DNA of 64,000 bases from JAJXWB01 sp965246795 (GCA_965246795.1 CBDFFN010000021.1:124001-188000); one strand, 5' to 3'. Positions 16,216-25,720 are shown, counted from the first letter of the stretch. Numbers and translations are program-made. The notes: generated by a model not told the origin, from the sequence alone.

Positions 16216-16906
16216 GGAAGTTCCCCCTTTGATGATGGCACTCGGCGGCGTTTGCGACCGGTGTTGAGGGGTTTCTACGCACGCCAGATAATTCGCGCGG
16301 TGATGCTCGTCACATCGTCGTCCGGTCTTTCTCCCATGCTGCGACGCTATCCAGCGCGAACAAGATTCGGCGGCCAAAGCGCGTAGCGGGCGGACATATG
16401 CCGAGGTTCAGCCACCTTTCCGGCGTTCTCACTGTGATGCGGAAGCGGATCGGAGTTCGTCTCGCTTAAGAAAGCGGCGGTCCATCACGACCTACGCCTT
16501 ACTCGGCGCCTTCGTTAAGGCCGACATCACAGCGATGGGCTCGTCGATCTCGACGAATTCGCGACATTCGTCGGACGCATGGTGCCGGAAGTCAGCCAGC
16601 GCGCGTTCGGGATAGATTAGCTTCCGCAGATCGCACGCGATGGCGGGAATTTCCCGCTGGCCACCCGCATGGCTGTGCACGGCACAGCAAGTGCTGCCGC
16701 CATTCCAACTCGCCCTACGCAAGTCGTTATCGAGCCAACATCGATACGACGCGAAGCGATCGACAGCGCCGCCGCGATCGTCACCGTCACGGCCGAAACA
16801 CAGTTGCGCCCTTGTCGAAACGGTGGCTGGTTGGATGCTCGTCGCACACGACTGGCAGACGATCGGCTATATCCGCAGCGACGCGCTTTTAGTTTCCGAT
16901 AAGCCG
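16216..16906. other. Largely gene-free stretch with decayed coding remnants
   Basis: Nearly 700 bases without a gene that can be defended. The left part presumably carries the promoter of the secreted-protein gene. The right part (from about 16669) holds an SH3-like remnant split between two frames. A minus-strand frame at 16492-16680 has biased codons but no ribosome site or recognisable domain. The region looks like a degraded insertion zone at the junction with the catabolic operon. Confidence 0.55.
16669..16905 (+). pseudogene. Remnant of a bacterial SH3-like domain gene
   Basis: Frame 1 reads AAIVTVTAETQLRPC up to about 16812. Frame 2 then continues ALVETVAGWMLVAHDWQTIG and ends in YIRSDALL. 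Joined, the two resemble one SH3_3-type repeat (VTA-x-LxxR ... GGW-x-V ... GYV) with a small deletion or frameshift near 16808-16814. The frame then runs into the 3' end of the opposing acyl-CoA ligase gene. Judged a decayed gene; the match is by pattern only. Confidence 0.3.
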
Positions 16907-18556
16907 TCAGCCGCTCGCATCGCGGAGGCGCACGCCGGCCTTCTGACGATCCCAGACCGCGCTGCTCACGCCGGTCCGGCGTAACTCGTTCTTCCGCACC
17001 TTGTTCGTCGGCGTTCGGGGCAACGCGTCGAGCACCTCGATATATTTTGGGACCATAAAGTGCGGGAGGTGTGCGACGAGATGCGCAATCGCACCCGCGA
17101 AATCGAACGGCCGGTCATCTCTCCGAACGACGCAGAGTTTGATGTCGTCGTCATTCGCGAATGCCGACGCGACGCCGACCGCCGCGCATTCGCGGATGGC
17201 GGGAAATGTCAGCGCCGCCATTTCGATCTCGTAGGACGAGATGTTTTCGGCGCGGCGGCGGATGCGATCGTCGAGTCGGTCGGTGAAGTAGACGTAGCCG
17301 TCGGCATCGCGGTAACCGGAATCACCGGTGTGGAACCAAAAATTGCGCCACGCCGCGAGCGTCTTCTCCGGCATGCCGACATAGCCCTGCATCATCGTCC
17401 AGGGATATTTTGGCCGCACAACGAATTCGCCGATCTCGTCCGGCGACAACTCCAAATCGGTTTCGGGATCGACGACACGAAACTCGGTCCAGGTCGGATC
17501 GGCGCGCCCGCAGGAGCCCGGCAGCAGCGGCTCGTCGAGCGTCTGATGGCATGGATTGTTAATCTCGGTCATGCCCCAGACCTCGATGCCGCGCGCGCCG
17601 AAACGCTTCTCGAAGTCTTTCGCGATCGCACGCGGGAACGGCGCCGAAAAGAAGCGCTCGAGTGGATTGTCGGCATCGTCGGCGCGTGCCGGCTCGGCGA
17701 AAATCATTTCGAGCATGGCGCCATGTGCGAGAGTCGCGGTGGCGCCGTACTCGCGTATGCGTTCCAGCCAGCGCGTAGCGTCGAAACGTCTGTCCAATAC
17801 GAGATGCGCCCCGGACAGAAGCGCCGCATAGACGCCGATGAACTTCCCCGCGGTGTGAAACAGCGGATGAAAGCAATAGTAAGTGTCGCGGGATGAAAGC
17901 CGCAGCGCGTCGATTGCCTGTCGCGCAAGTACGAAGGCCTGCGCGTGTGGAAGCATCACACCCTTCGCGGGCCCGCTTGTGCCGGATGTGAAAATGACCG
18001 AGGCAATGTCGCGGCCGGTGGGAAGAGCGCTCGGGATGCGAGGTTCGCACTCGTCGGCGTTCAAGCGTTTCAGCTGGATCGTCGAGAAGGAAGGCAGCGC
18101 GGGCCGCATGGCATCTGTTACGCCGACCCAAAGCACCGTTTCGACTCGACCGAGATTTGCTTCGCTTGCAACGAGCACGTCGAGATGCGTGGCATCGGCG
18201 ATTACGACTTTTGCGCCGACGATGTTGATTGCATGTTCGAGCGGCTGGCCGCGATAGGCGGTATTGATCGTCACGTCGATCGCACCGAGCATGCCGATCG
18301 CAAACCACGCGTGGATCGCGGCAAATCCGTTCGGAGCCATGACGACAACCGTGTCGCCGGCCTTAACCCCGTGCGCGGCGAGCATCGTGGCGACGCGCGC
18401 CGCAGATGACTGACATTCTTGGACGGTTTGCGTCCCTTCCCCGATGATCGTGAGGAAGGGCTCTGTGGATCGCGCCCGCGCCTGCTTTTCGAGCTCTCGC
18501 GGAACCGATGTCGCCAGAAGTTCGGCGACATCGACGGCGGCGGCCTCGTACCTCAT
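16907..18556 (-). CDS. AMP-forming acyl-CoA ligase (CaiC-like)
   Basis: A 549-residue ANL-superfamily ligase. The phosphate loop is VIFTSGTSGPAKG (188-199), the core motif WGMTEINNP lies mid-protein, and WFHTGDSGYRDADGY is followed by the hinge RLDDRIRRRAENISSYEIE. The catalytic Lys is in TPTNKVRKNELR. It should activate a carboxylic acid to its CoA thioester. The overall style is closest to crotonobetaine/carnitine-CoA ligases, but the substrate is unknown. Last gene of the ten-gene operon that begins with the importer at 26574, 24 bases after the GH105-like gene. Confidence 0.9.
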   Translation of the reverse strand: MRYEAAAVDVAELLATSVPRELEKQARARSTEPFLTIIGEGTQTVQECQSSAARVATMLAAHGVKAGDTVVVMAPNGFAAIHAWFAIGMLGAIDVTINTAYRGQPLEHAINIVGAKVVIADATHLDVLVASEANLGRVETVLWVGVTDAMRPALPSFSTIQLKRLNADECEPRIPSALPTGRDIASVIFTSGTSGPAKGVMLPHAQAFVLARQAIDALRLSSRDTYYCFHPLFHTAGKFIGVYAALLSGAHLVLDRRFDATRWLERIREYGATATLAHGAMLEMIFAEPARADDADNPLERFFSAPFPRAIAKDFEKRFGARGIEVWGMTEINNPCHQTLDEPLLPGSCGRADPTWTEFRVVDPETDLELSPDEIGEFVVRPKYPWTMMQGYVGMPEKTLAAWRNFWFHTGDSGYRDADGYVYFTDRLDDRIRRRAENISSYEIEMAALTFPAIRECAAVGVASAFANDDDIKLCVVRRDDRPFDFAGAIAHLVAHLPHFMVPKYIEVLDALPRTPTNKVRKNELRRTGVSSAVWDRQKAGVRLRDASG

Positions 18557-18580
18557 CGCTTCGCGATATAGCAGACTTCC

Positions 18581-19612
18581 TCAAGCACCAATGCGGTCTC
18601 GCAATGCATGCGCGGCTAAAAGGAAGAAGCCCTGACCGAACAAAGTCGTTCCGAACGGCACGCCGGGGCCACCTGGTGGCACCGCGACGCCGGGCACCGC
18701 GCCATTATCCAGCACCGATCCCGCGACGACCTCGAACCCGCGCACGGCTGAGTCGATAAACGTGTCGTCAACGATGCCGAGCGTGACGGCCTTGGCCACA
18801 GCATAGCTGTACATCAACGTCGCGGACGCCTCGAACTTCGAGAAGGGATCGTCGAGAATATGCCGGAAGAATCCGGAACGATCTTGCAGGCCTTTCATCG
18901 TCGCGAGCGCCTTGCGGCATGTATCGCGCACGAAGCCCGCGAGCTTGTGGTCGGGTGCAATTTCCAGGAGATCGACGGCGCAGTCGATGAGCCAGCCGTT
19001 GCCGCGCGCCCAGAATGTCGACTGCGGATAATGGTTTGGCGTTTCGCACCAGGCGTGACGCGAAAGTCCTGTCAGACCATCGACGAGATGGCGCGCGTGG
19101 ATTTCGTATTGCGCGAAGGCTTCGTCGATGTGCCTCGTCTCGGCAGTAATCTTTCCGTACCGCGCAAGAAACGGACACATGAGATAAGTGAAGTCGACCC
19201 AAAGCTCGATCGACTCGTAACGACAGGAAATGCCGCCATCCCGCGTGCGCGGTGCGCGGTACAGCGCCTCGACCTGTCGCCTTGCGGATTCAAGATAACG
19301 CGCATCTTTCGTGCGCTCGTAGAATTTGAGCATCGGAAAGCCGATGCTCGCGGACAGGCTCGCCGTCGGCGTAAACGTGCGCACATGGCCGCTCGCAAGC
19401 TCGATCCGCTCGGGATAGCAAAGGTAGCCTTCCGACCCTTGAGTCGCGACGGCGCGATCGATCCAGCGCTTGACGCCCGCAACGGACGCGTCGTCATTCC
19501 AGGCGAGTACGCCAGTGATCGCCGGCGCCTTCTCCCACGGATCGCGTTCGTCGGGATGCTCGATCGTGTAGCGGGTGACGGCCCGCACGAGGGCCGCGAC
19601 ATCCAGTGACAT
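18581..19612 (-). CDS. Glycoside hydrolase family 88/105-like protein
   Basis: A 343-residue (alpha/alpha)6-barrel-type protein. The motifs fit YteR-like unsaturated rhamnogalacturonyl hydrolases: SIELWVDFTYLMCPFLARYG, with D140 where the catalytic Asp is expected, and WARGNGWLID further on. No signal peptide is visible, so it is cytoplasmic. Known relatives hydrate the C4=C5 vinyl-ether bond of unsaturated uronic acids. Its place between a crotonase and an acyl-CoA ligase, with only 18 and 24 base gaps, is unusual; the real substrate may not be a pectin fragment. Confidence 0.8.
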   Translation of the reverse strand: MSLDVAALVRAVTRYTIEHPDERDPWEKAPAITGVLAWNDDASVAGVKRWIDRAVATQGSEGYLCYPERIELASGHVRTFTPTASLSASIGFPMLKFYERTKDARYLESARRQVEALYRAPRTRDGGISCRYESIELWVDFTYLMCPFLARYGKITAETRHIDEAFAQYEIHARHLVDGLTGLSRHAWCETPNHYPQSTFWARGNGWLIDCAVDLLEIAPDHKLAGFVRDTCRKALATMKGLQDRSGFFRHILDDPFSKFEASATLMYSYAVAKAVTLGIVDDTFIDSAVRGFEVVAGSVLDNGAVPGVAVPPGGPGVPFGTTLFGQGFFLLAAHALRDRIGA

Positions 19613-19630
19613 GCAATACTCCCGGTAAGA

Positions 19631-20410
19631 TCAGCGGTTTTGATAGTTCGGTGCGCGCTTCTCGATGAAGGCTGCGGCGCCTTCGCGCTGGTCGGCGAAA
19701 GCGAAGACCGATTGGGCAAGACGGCGCTCGAAGCGCACGCCCTCGGTCAGCGGCAATTCGAAGGCGCGGTTGACCGCTTCTTTCGTCAGCATGACCATCG
19801 GTCGCGAAAGATCGCAGACGAGTTTTGCGGTGCGCAGCGCTTCGTCCAGCAAATTGGCGGCCGGCACGACGCGGCTCACAAGCGCGCAACGCTCGGCTTC
19901 GACCGCATCCATCATGCGGCCGGTGACGCACATTTCCATCGCCTTGGACTTACCGATGAAACGGGCGAGGCGCTGCGTGCCCCCAGCACCCGGAATAACG
20001 CCGACCTTGATCTCGGGCTGCCCAAAGCGCGCTGTGTCGGCGGCAAGGATGAAGTCGCACATCATCGCGAGTTCACAGCCCCCGCCGAGCGCTAGGCCAT
20101 TGACCGCCGCGATGACGACCTTGCGGCAGCGCGTCACGCGCTCCCAGTTGCGCGTGATGAAATCCTCGTTGAAGGCCTCTGGATAGGTCTTGTCCTTCAT
20201 CTCCTTGATATCAGCGCCGGCTGCGAACGCACGCCCCTGCCCCGTGATGACGATGGCGCCGACGGCATCATCCGCCTCGAACACATCGAGCGCAGTGGTC
20301 AACTCGTCCATTAGCTGGCCGTTCAGCGCATTCAGCGCATCGGGTCGGTTGAGCGTGACGAGGCCTACGCCATCGCGAACCTCGGCGAGGATCGGTTTGT
20401 ATGACGTCAT
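19631..20410 (-). CDS. Enoyl-CoA hydratase (crotonase family)
   Basis: A 259-residue crotonase. The oxyanion-hole region AFAAGADIKEM (61-71) and GLALGGGCELAMMCD are present. Both catalytic glutamates are kept: E113 in GGGCELAM and E133 in GQPEIKVGVIPGAGGTQRL. It should hydrate trans-2-enoyl-CoA. It overlaps the MaoC gene by four bases, so two hydratase-type enzymes of different folds are made from one coupled unit. Confidence 0.92.
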   Translation of the reverse strand: MTSYKPILAEVRDGVGLVTLNRPDALNALNGQLMDELTTALDVFEADDAVGAIVITGQGRAFAAGADIKEMKDKTYPEAFNEDFITRNWERVTRCRKVVIAAVNGLALGGGCELAMMCDFILAADTARFGQPEIKVGVIPGAGGTQRLARFIGKSKAMEMCVTGRMMDAVEAERCALVSRVVPAANLLDEALRTAKLVCDLSRPMVMLTKEAVNRAFELPLTEGVRFERRLAQSVFAFADQREGAAAFIEKRAPNYQNR

Positions 20411-20877
20411 GCCGCAGCGCCGGCGGCATCGTCGCCGTAGGGAAGGAACTTGATCATGTGCTCGCCGACCAAAACGAGCTTTTCGTCCTGGTTGGTGATT
20501 CGAAGCTCGGCGTGGCTGCGCTGCTTCTCGCGATCGATGCGCACAACGCGATAGTCGACGCGGATCGTATCGCCGAAGAAAACGGCGCCGAGGAAGCGAA
20601 TGCGATCGTAACCGGCGGCGACGCCGTTGATGCCGTGCTTGATGCCGAACATCGCCGCGGCGGCCGACGTGAAGCCGAGAACCAACGCGCCTTGCGCAAT
20701 GCGCCGACCGTAGATCGACTTCTGCATATATTTTTCGTTGATGTGGTTCGGCGAGAAGTCGCCGCAGATGCCGGCGAACAGATAGACATCCGACTCGCTG
20801 ATCGTCTTTTCGAGAACGACGCCGTCCCCAACCTTGATATCGTCAATGGTGGCCGTGGCCTCGATCGGCGCCAGCAT
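20407..20877 (-). CDS. MaoC-like (R)-specific enoyl-CoA hydratase
   Basis: A 156-residue hot-dog-fold protein. The hydratase 2 motif is clear: YLFAGICGDFSPNHINEKYM, with catalytic D40 and H45, then YGRRIAQGALV. It likely hydrates an enoyl-CoA with opposite stereochemistry to the neighbouring crotonase. ATG 20877 is preceded by GAGGAGAG. The gene lies 16 bases after the CoA-transferase and overlaps the crotonase start. Confidence 0.9.
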   Translation of the reverse strand: MLAPIEATATIDDIKVGDGVVLEKTISESDVYLFAGICGDFSPNHINEKYMQKSIYGRRIAQGALVLGFTSAAAAMFGIKHGINGVAAGYDRIRFLGAVFFGDTIRVDYRVVRIDREKQRSHAELRITNQDEKLVLVGEHMIKFLPYGDDAAGAAA

Positions 20878-20893
20878 GTGCTCTCCTCGATGG

Positions 20894-22087
20894 TTATTGG
20901 ATGACGGCGGCCTGCCGCAACGCGGCGATTTCACCAGCGCTGTGTCCGATCTCGGCCAAGATTTCTTCGCTGTGCTGGCCGAGAGTCGGCGGCGAACGCT
21001 TTGCGATCGGCGGGATGCCCGACATGTGCAGCGGATTTCCCGGCGTCCGCACCACACCGTGGACGGGGTGATCGAGCGTCAGCAAAATTTCGTTCGTCTC
21101 GACCTGCGGTTGCTTAAGCGCATCGTCGAGGCCGAGCACAGGCGCACAAAGAATGTCCGCCTTGTCGAGACGCGCGAGACATTCCTGCGTCGTAAACCTC
21201 GCAAACGCTTGCGCTAGCAGGCTCATCAACGCCGGACGGTTGGCCATTTGCTTTGCGAGCGTCGCGTAGTCCGACTCTTTCGAGAGATCCTGAAAGTCGA
21301 GCGCCTCGCAGACGGAACCGAGCGGGTTGGGACGGAAGACACCGACCAGCGTTACGGCTCCATCCATCGTCTCAAAAATCTCGATGAGGTTCTGCGAGAC
21401 CCAGTTCGTTGCGCGGCCGCGCAGCAGCCACTGCGTCACCTCCTGCTGCTGCATCGCAAGGAGCGTATCCAGCAGATTAACGTGCATGCTTTGCCCGACG
21501 CCTGTCTTCTCGCGCTGGTAGAGCGCAAGAAAAATACCTTGCGCGAGGATCATGCCCGAGGTGAAGTCGCCGAGCGCTGTCGGGAAGAGCTGTGGCTTCT
21601 CGTCCATCGTACGATTGCGGTCGGCAAGACCCGACAGGGATTGTGCGAGCAGATCCTGTCCGGCTTTATGGGCAAGCGGCCCCTTGTCGCCGAAGCCCGA
21701 ACCCGATGCGTAGATCAGGCGCGGATTGTCGGCGCGTAATCCGTCGTATCCAAAGCCCAGACGCTCGGCGACGCCGGGCCGAAAATTATGCACGAAAAGA
21801 TCGGCCTTGCGGATGAGACCGCGCACGATCTCGCGTCCTTCCGGATTCGACAGATCGATCGCAAGACTGCGCTTGTTGCGATTGAGCGCCATGAAATAAG
21901 CGCTCTCACCGTTAGTCTCCGCGATGAACGGGTCGGTCGAGCGGCTGATATCGCCGACATGCGGTCGCTCTATCTTGATAATCTCGGCGCCGAAATCGCC
22001 GAGAACCTGTGTCGCGCAGGGGCCGAACTGCACCTGCGTCATATCGATGACGCGCAGTCCCGCCAGCGGAAGAGTTTCGCCTGACAT
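20894..22087 (-). CDS. Family III CoA-transferase (CaiB/BaiF type)
   Basis: A 397-residue class III CoA-transferase. The opening LPLAGLRVIDMTQVQFGP and the catalytic Asp (D145 in AGQDLLAQSLSGL) are typical, as are NFRPGVAERLG and LGQHSEEIL. Such enzymes move CoA between acids, as in CaiB, formyl-CoA transferase or succinyl-CoA-dependent transferases. Together with the CoA ligase at the operon end, the cell has two routes to activate the imported acid. Confidence 0.92.
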   Translation of the reverse strand: MSGETLPLAGLRVIDMTQVQFGPCATQVLGDFGAEIIKIERPHVGDISRSTDPFIAETNGESAYFMALNRNKRSLAIDLSNPEGREIVRGLIRKADLFVHNFRPGVAERLGFGYDGLRADNPRLIYASGSGFGDKGPLAHKAGQDLLAQSLSGLADRNRTMDEKPQLFPTALGDFTSGMILAQGIFLALYQREKTGVGQSMHVNLLDTLLAMQQQEVTQWLLRGRATNWVSQNLIEIFETMDGAVTLVGVFRPNPLGSVCEALDFQDLSKESDYATLAKQMANRPALMSLLAQAFARFTTQECLARLDKADILCAPVLGLDDALKQPQVETNEILLTLDHPVHGVVRTPGNPLHMSGIPPIAKRSPPTLGQHSEEILAEIGHSAGEIAALRQAAVIQ

Positions 22088-22116
22088 AAAGTCTCCGGAC
22101 GTGCCGCTCGCGCAGC

Positions 22117-23208
22117 TCAGAGGTTCTTGAATTTGCCGTCGCGCACGGTGACGAAGAAGATCGTCTGCGGTCCCCAGCTGTCGTGGTCGGTCGGCGTGAA
22201 CTGGATCGGCCCGGCGGCATAGCCTTTGATCGGCCCGAGCTTCTCGATGGCATCGCGCAACGATGCGCCATCGGTCGCACCGGCTTTCAAGCCTGCGACG
22301 ACGGTCGACATGGCGTTTGCGCCGAGAAGTTCGCCGAACCCGTCGACATTCTTGAGTAGCGCGAAAAGGTCGCCGAGTGGACCCGGCTCATCCGGATTGA
22401 CCAGCGCAGGTGCGATCAGCATTTCCGCCGCCTTGCCGCCCGATGTCAGGATCTGCTTCTGCACGATGCCCGCAAGCCCGTAGACGGGCACTTCGACGCC
22501 AACCTGCTGAAGCTTTCGCAGAAATGCGCCGGCAGAGCCCGTCGATGCCGTCGCCAGGAAGATTGCGTCGGGTTTGGCGTTACGTATCTTCGTCGCCTGC
22601 GTCGTGAAATCCGTCGCGGCTTTCGGCGAAGAGATATTCTCGACGACCATCGCAGCGCCCTGCTGACCGTAAGCGTCCTCTTCGGAGAAGATCGCGAGAC
22701 GTTTCTTTCCATCCTTGACGAGACGCTCGACGCTGGCGGTGAGGTCCGTCGTCAGCGGCGGCGACATCCGGAACACCCATTTCGAGAAGGGCTGCGCCGG
22801 GTCTGTGACCGACTGCGTTCCGACCATCGGGAACATCGGCACCTTGGCCTGCATCGCGGCGTCGGCGAAGGAAAGCGTCTCGGACCCCGTCGTCGCACCA
22901 ATGATGGCGATCACGCGATCTTCGACGATGACCTGGTTGGCAAGCCGCGCGGCTTCCGTCGGATTGGTCTTCGTGTCGCGCACGATCAGTTCGATCTTGC
23001 GGCCGTTGATGCCGCCTTCGTCGTTGGTCTTCTGCGCGACGGCCTCCATCGCGCGACGCTCCGCCGCGCCATAGGCGGCCGCGGGCCCCGACAATGCGAT
23101 GAGCACGCCGATTTTGAGCGGCTCCTTGTTCTGCGCATGCGCGCCGGACGACGCGAGCGAAAGCGCCGCGATGGCGCACAATGTCCCAAACAGGCGATGG
23201 ATTTTCAT
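22117..23208 (-). CDS. HAAT-type substrate-binding protein (system 1)
   Basis: A 363-residue periplasmic binding protein of the branched-chain amino-acid/amide type. The signal peptide ends at AHA-Q (residue 25), followed by LKIGVLIALSGPAAAYG. It is a close paralogue of the protein at 36574-37695, sharing long stretches and the same end FFVTVRDGKFKNL. Compared with that paralogue it is 11 residues shorter between EDAYG and TDFTTQ, in the second lobe. It lies 19 bases after its ATPase gene. Confidence 0.9.
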   Translation of the reverse strand: MKIHRLFGTLCAIAALSLASSGAHAQNKEPLKIGVLIALSGPAAAYGAAERRAMEAVAQKTNDEGGINGRKIELIVRDTKTNPTEAARLANQVIVEDRVIAIIGATTGSETLSFADAAMQAKVPMFPMVGTQSVTDPAQPFSKWVFRMSPPLTTDLTASVERLVKDGKKRLAIFSEEDAYGQQGAAMVVENISSPKAATDFTTQATKIRNAKPDAIFLATASTGSAGAFLRKLQQVGVEVPVYGLAGIVQKQILTSGGKAAEMLIAPALVNPDEPGPLGDLFALLKNVDGFGELLGANAMSTVVAGLKAGATDGASLRDAIEKLGPIKGYAAGPIQFTPTDHDSWGPQTIFFVTVRDGKFKNL

Positions 23209-23227
23209 GATCCCTCCGTGCCGGCCT

Positions 23228-23959
23228 TCAGGCCGCGTCTTGCTTGTGCTGCAGGAAAAGTCGCGCGATGCGGTCGCGGTCCGCGAATTCATCGATCGGT
23301 CCGCTAAAGACGATGCGACCGCCGAGAAGGACAAGAAAACGTTGCGCGGCATTCTGCACGAGGCCGTGGTTCTGCTCGGCGAGCAGCACCGAAAGGCCGG
23401 ACTTCCGCAGCGTCTCGATAACGCCGACCATCTGGTCGACGATGATCGGCGCAAGGCCTTGCGAGGGCTCGTCGAGCAGGATCGCGCGCGGCTTGCCTGC
23501 GAGGCATTTGGCAACGGCGAGCATCTGCTGTTCGCCGCCGCTCAGCGAACCTGCAAGCGTTTCCCAACGCGCGCGCAGAAATGCGAACGGCGCGATGGCG
23601 GCGTCGATCGCCGCGCTACGCTCGGCCTTGCGCACAAGTTGCGCGCCAAGCCGGATGTTTTCACCGATCGTCATCGTCGGGAAAAGTCCGCGATTGTCGG
23701 GCACGGTGGCGACGCCGAAACCGCTGCGTCGATGCGCTGCCACACGCGACAAATCGATGTCGCCGAGTTGCACGGTGCCGCTGCTGGCGACGACACCCGC
23801 GATGGCGCCGATGAGGCTGGTCTTCCCGGCGCCATTAGGGCCGACAAGGGCGAGGACTTCGCCGGGCGCGATTGAGAACGTGATGTCGCGACATACAGTC
23901 AGCACGCCGTATCGCGCATGCAAACCACGGACGTGCAGACCCTCCGGGTCAGGCAGCAT
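23228..23959 (-). CDS. HAAT ABC transporter ATPase, LivF type (system 1)
   Basis: A 243-residue ATPase. Walker A GPNGAGKTS, signature LSGGEQQML, Walker B AILLDEPSQGL and the switch His in LLAEQNHGLV are intact apart from Asn before H. The LivF-type end has no C-terminal extension. It couples ATP hydrolysis to uptake together with the LivG-type partner. The start overlaps the end of that partner gene by 11 bases. Confidence 0.9.
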   Translation of the reverse strand: MLPDPEGLHVRGLHARYGVLTVCRDITFSIAPGEVLALVGPNGAGKTSLIGAIAGVVASSGTVQLGDIDLSRVAAHRRSGFGVATVPDNRGLFPTMTIGENIRLGAQLVRKAERSAAIDAAIAPFAFLRARWETLAGSLSGGEQQMLAVAKCLAGKPRAILLDEPSQGLAPIIVDQMVGVIETLRKSGLSVLLAEQNHGLVQNAAQRFLVLLGGRIVFSGPIDEFADRDRIARLFLQHKQDAA

Positions 23960-24713
23960 GCTGCGTCCCCAGATAAGCGGCGATCACGCCGGGATCGCTG
24001 GTGACCGTCGATGGTTCGCCCTCGGCGACCGTGCGTCCCGCGACAAGGGCAAGCAGCCGGTTGCTGAGACCCGCGACGAACGCGACATTGTGCTCGACGA
24101 TCAGCACGCCGAGGTCACGCCCTGCTGCGCGCCGCACCGCCGTCGCGAGATGTTCGCGGTCGCGCTCATCGATGCCTGCGGCAGGCTCATCGAGCAGGAG
24201 ATAGTTCGGCTCGCTCGCCAATGCGCGCGCGACTTCGAGCAACCGCAAGCGGCCGAGCGACAGCGTGCCGACAGGACTGTCCGGATGGTCGCAGAGCTCG
24301 AACTGTTCGATCAGAGAGATGGCCTTGCCGCGACATTCCTCCTCGAAACGTGCGTTCGCGCGCAAAGGCAGGAACGCCGGGAATAGTCCCTGATTGAGCT
24401 TCGGATAGAAGCCGAGCATCACGGCATCGAGCACGCTGCCGGCGAGATCGAGCCGCGGCGTCTGGAAGGTGCGGCTGATGCCGCGCCGGATGCGCTGATC
24501 GAGGCGCAGGTCCGAAATATCAACTTCGTCGAGCGTGACGCTGCCGGTGTCGGGCTTCACGACGCCGGTGAGGCAGTTGAACAGCGTCGACTTGCCGGCA
24601 CCATTCGGTCCGACGAGCCCGAGAATTTCGCCGCGCTTGACGGAGATCGAGACATCGCTGAGCGCCGCAAGCCCGCCGAAGCGAATGGAGATACCGCGTC
24701 CGTCGAGACTCAT
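23949..24713 (-). CDS. HAAT ABC transporter ATPase, LivG type (system 1)
   Basis: A 254-residue ATPase. Walker A is GPNGAGKST, and the LivG-type Q-loop SRTFQTPRL follows. The signature region reads LSLGRLRLLEVARAL, a divergent C-loop without GGQ. Walker B is YLLLDEPAAGID. The family-specific end DPGVIAAYLGTQ is present. ATG 24713 overlaps the permease stop (ATGA). Confidence 0.9.
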   Translation of the reverse strand: MSLDGRGISIRFGGLAALSDVSISVKRGEILGLVGPNGAGKSTLFNCLTGVVKPDTGSVTLDEVDISDLRLDQRIRRGISRTFQTPRLDLAGSVLDAVMLGFYPKLNQGLFPAFLPLRANARFEEECRGKAISLIEQFELCDHPDSPVGTLSLGRLRLLEVARALASEPNYLLLDEPAAGIDERDREHLATAVRRAAGRDLGVLIVEHNVAFVAGLSNRLLALVAGRTVAEGEPSTVTSDPGVIAAYLGTQHAA

Positions 24714-25720
24714 CGCCCGGTTTCCCCAACTTGCGTGCCGACGTGCGCTTCCGTTGCGCGGCCTGAAGGCCAAAGACGTGCGAACCGGCGCAACATCGGC
24801 GGCGACAGAATGCCGTCAGGCGAAAGCATGAGCACGAAAATGAGGATCGTGCCGAAGATGAAGCCCTGTGTCTCGGTGCCGGGCAGCCAGTCGCTCGCGA
24901 GCGTGAAGAAAGCTGCGCCGACGATCGGGCCGAGGACAGCCTTGCGGCCACCGATCACCACCATGAACAGAATGTTGGCCGACAGCGCAACGCTCAGCGA
25001 GTCTGGCGCGACATAGCCGATGTAATGCGCGTAGAACCAGCCAGCGAGACCGGCGACGCCCGCCACGAGCGCGAAGAGCAGTGCAAGATCGCGCGCGACG
25101 CGCACACCCATCGCTTCCGCAAGAAGGCGATCGACGCGAATGGCATTAAGCGCGCGACCCCGCGCACTCGCCTTGTACTGGCTGTAGAGAATGACGACGA
25201 CGAGAACGATGCCCCAAATCGCGAGATTGTCGAACAGCGGGTTCTTTTCGACGATCGGCAGCGGCGCGATGCTGGACAGGCCGACATAGCCGCCGGTGAC
25301 GTCGCCACCGCGCTGCAGAGCCACCTCGACCACCGTGCCGAGCGACAATGTCACCAGCGCAAGTGACAGTTCGGGCAGACGCAGGATCGGTCGCGCAATG
25401 ATGAAGGCGAGCAGTGCGGGCACTGCCACCGACGGCAACAACGTGATCCACGGCGAAAGGCCGTAGCGGGTGTTGAGAATGGCGGTCGTGTAAGCGCCGA
25501 CAGCGGCAAAGGCGCCTTGCGCGAGGCAGATCGTACCACCCTGCCCGTAGAGCAGCCCGAGCGGCAGCGCGATCAGACTGTAGATGCCGATGGTAATGCC
25601 GGTCGAATGAAGCGATGGACGAAATACGCCCCCGATCATCATGAGCCCGATGACGATCGCCAATGTCACAGCCGGCGCAAAACGCCGCGTCGAAGGAGAG
25701 ACGGCGGCCGCGCCGCTCAT
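24710..25720 (-). CDS. HAAT ABC permease, LivM type (system 1)
   Basis: A 336-residue inner-membrane permease with about nine hydrophobic helices. LivM-type landmarks are LYGQGGTICLAQGAFAAVGAY and the cytoplasmic coupling loop RALNAIRVDRLLAEAMGVRV. It ends in a soluble tail. ATG 25720 overlaps the LivH-type stop by four bases. It forms the channel with the LivH-type partner. Confidence 0.88.
   Translation of the reverse strand: MSGAAAVSPSTRRFAPAVTLAIVIGLMMIGGVFRPSLHSTGITIGIYSLIALPLGLLYGQGGTICLAQGAFAAVGAYTTAILNTRYGLSPWITLLPSVAVPALLAFIIARPILRLPELSLALVTLSLGTVVEVALQRGGDVTGGYVGLSSIAPLPIVEKNPLFDNLAIWGIVLVVVILYSQYKASARGRALNAIRVDRLLAEAMGVRVARDLALLFALVAGVAGLAGWFYAHYIGYVAPDSLSVALSANILFMVVIGGRKAVLGPIVGAAFFTLASDWLPGTETQGFIFGTILIFVLMLSPDGILSPPMLRRFARLWPSGRATEAHVGTQVGETGR

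Noticed and set aside
16492..16680. Possible 62-residue minus-strand protein with high third-position GC
   Set aside because: No ribosome site, no recognisable family, and the segment lies in a decayed zone; mentioned only as a possibility.
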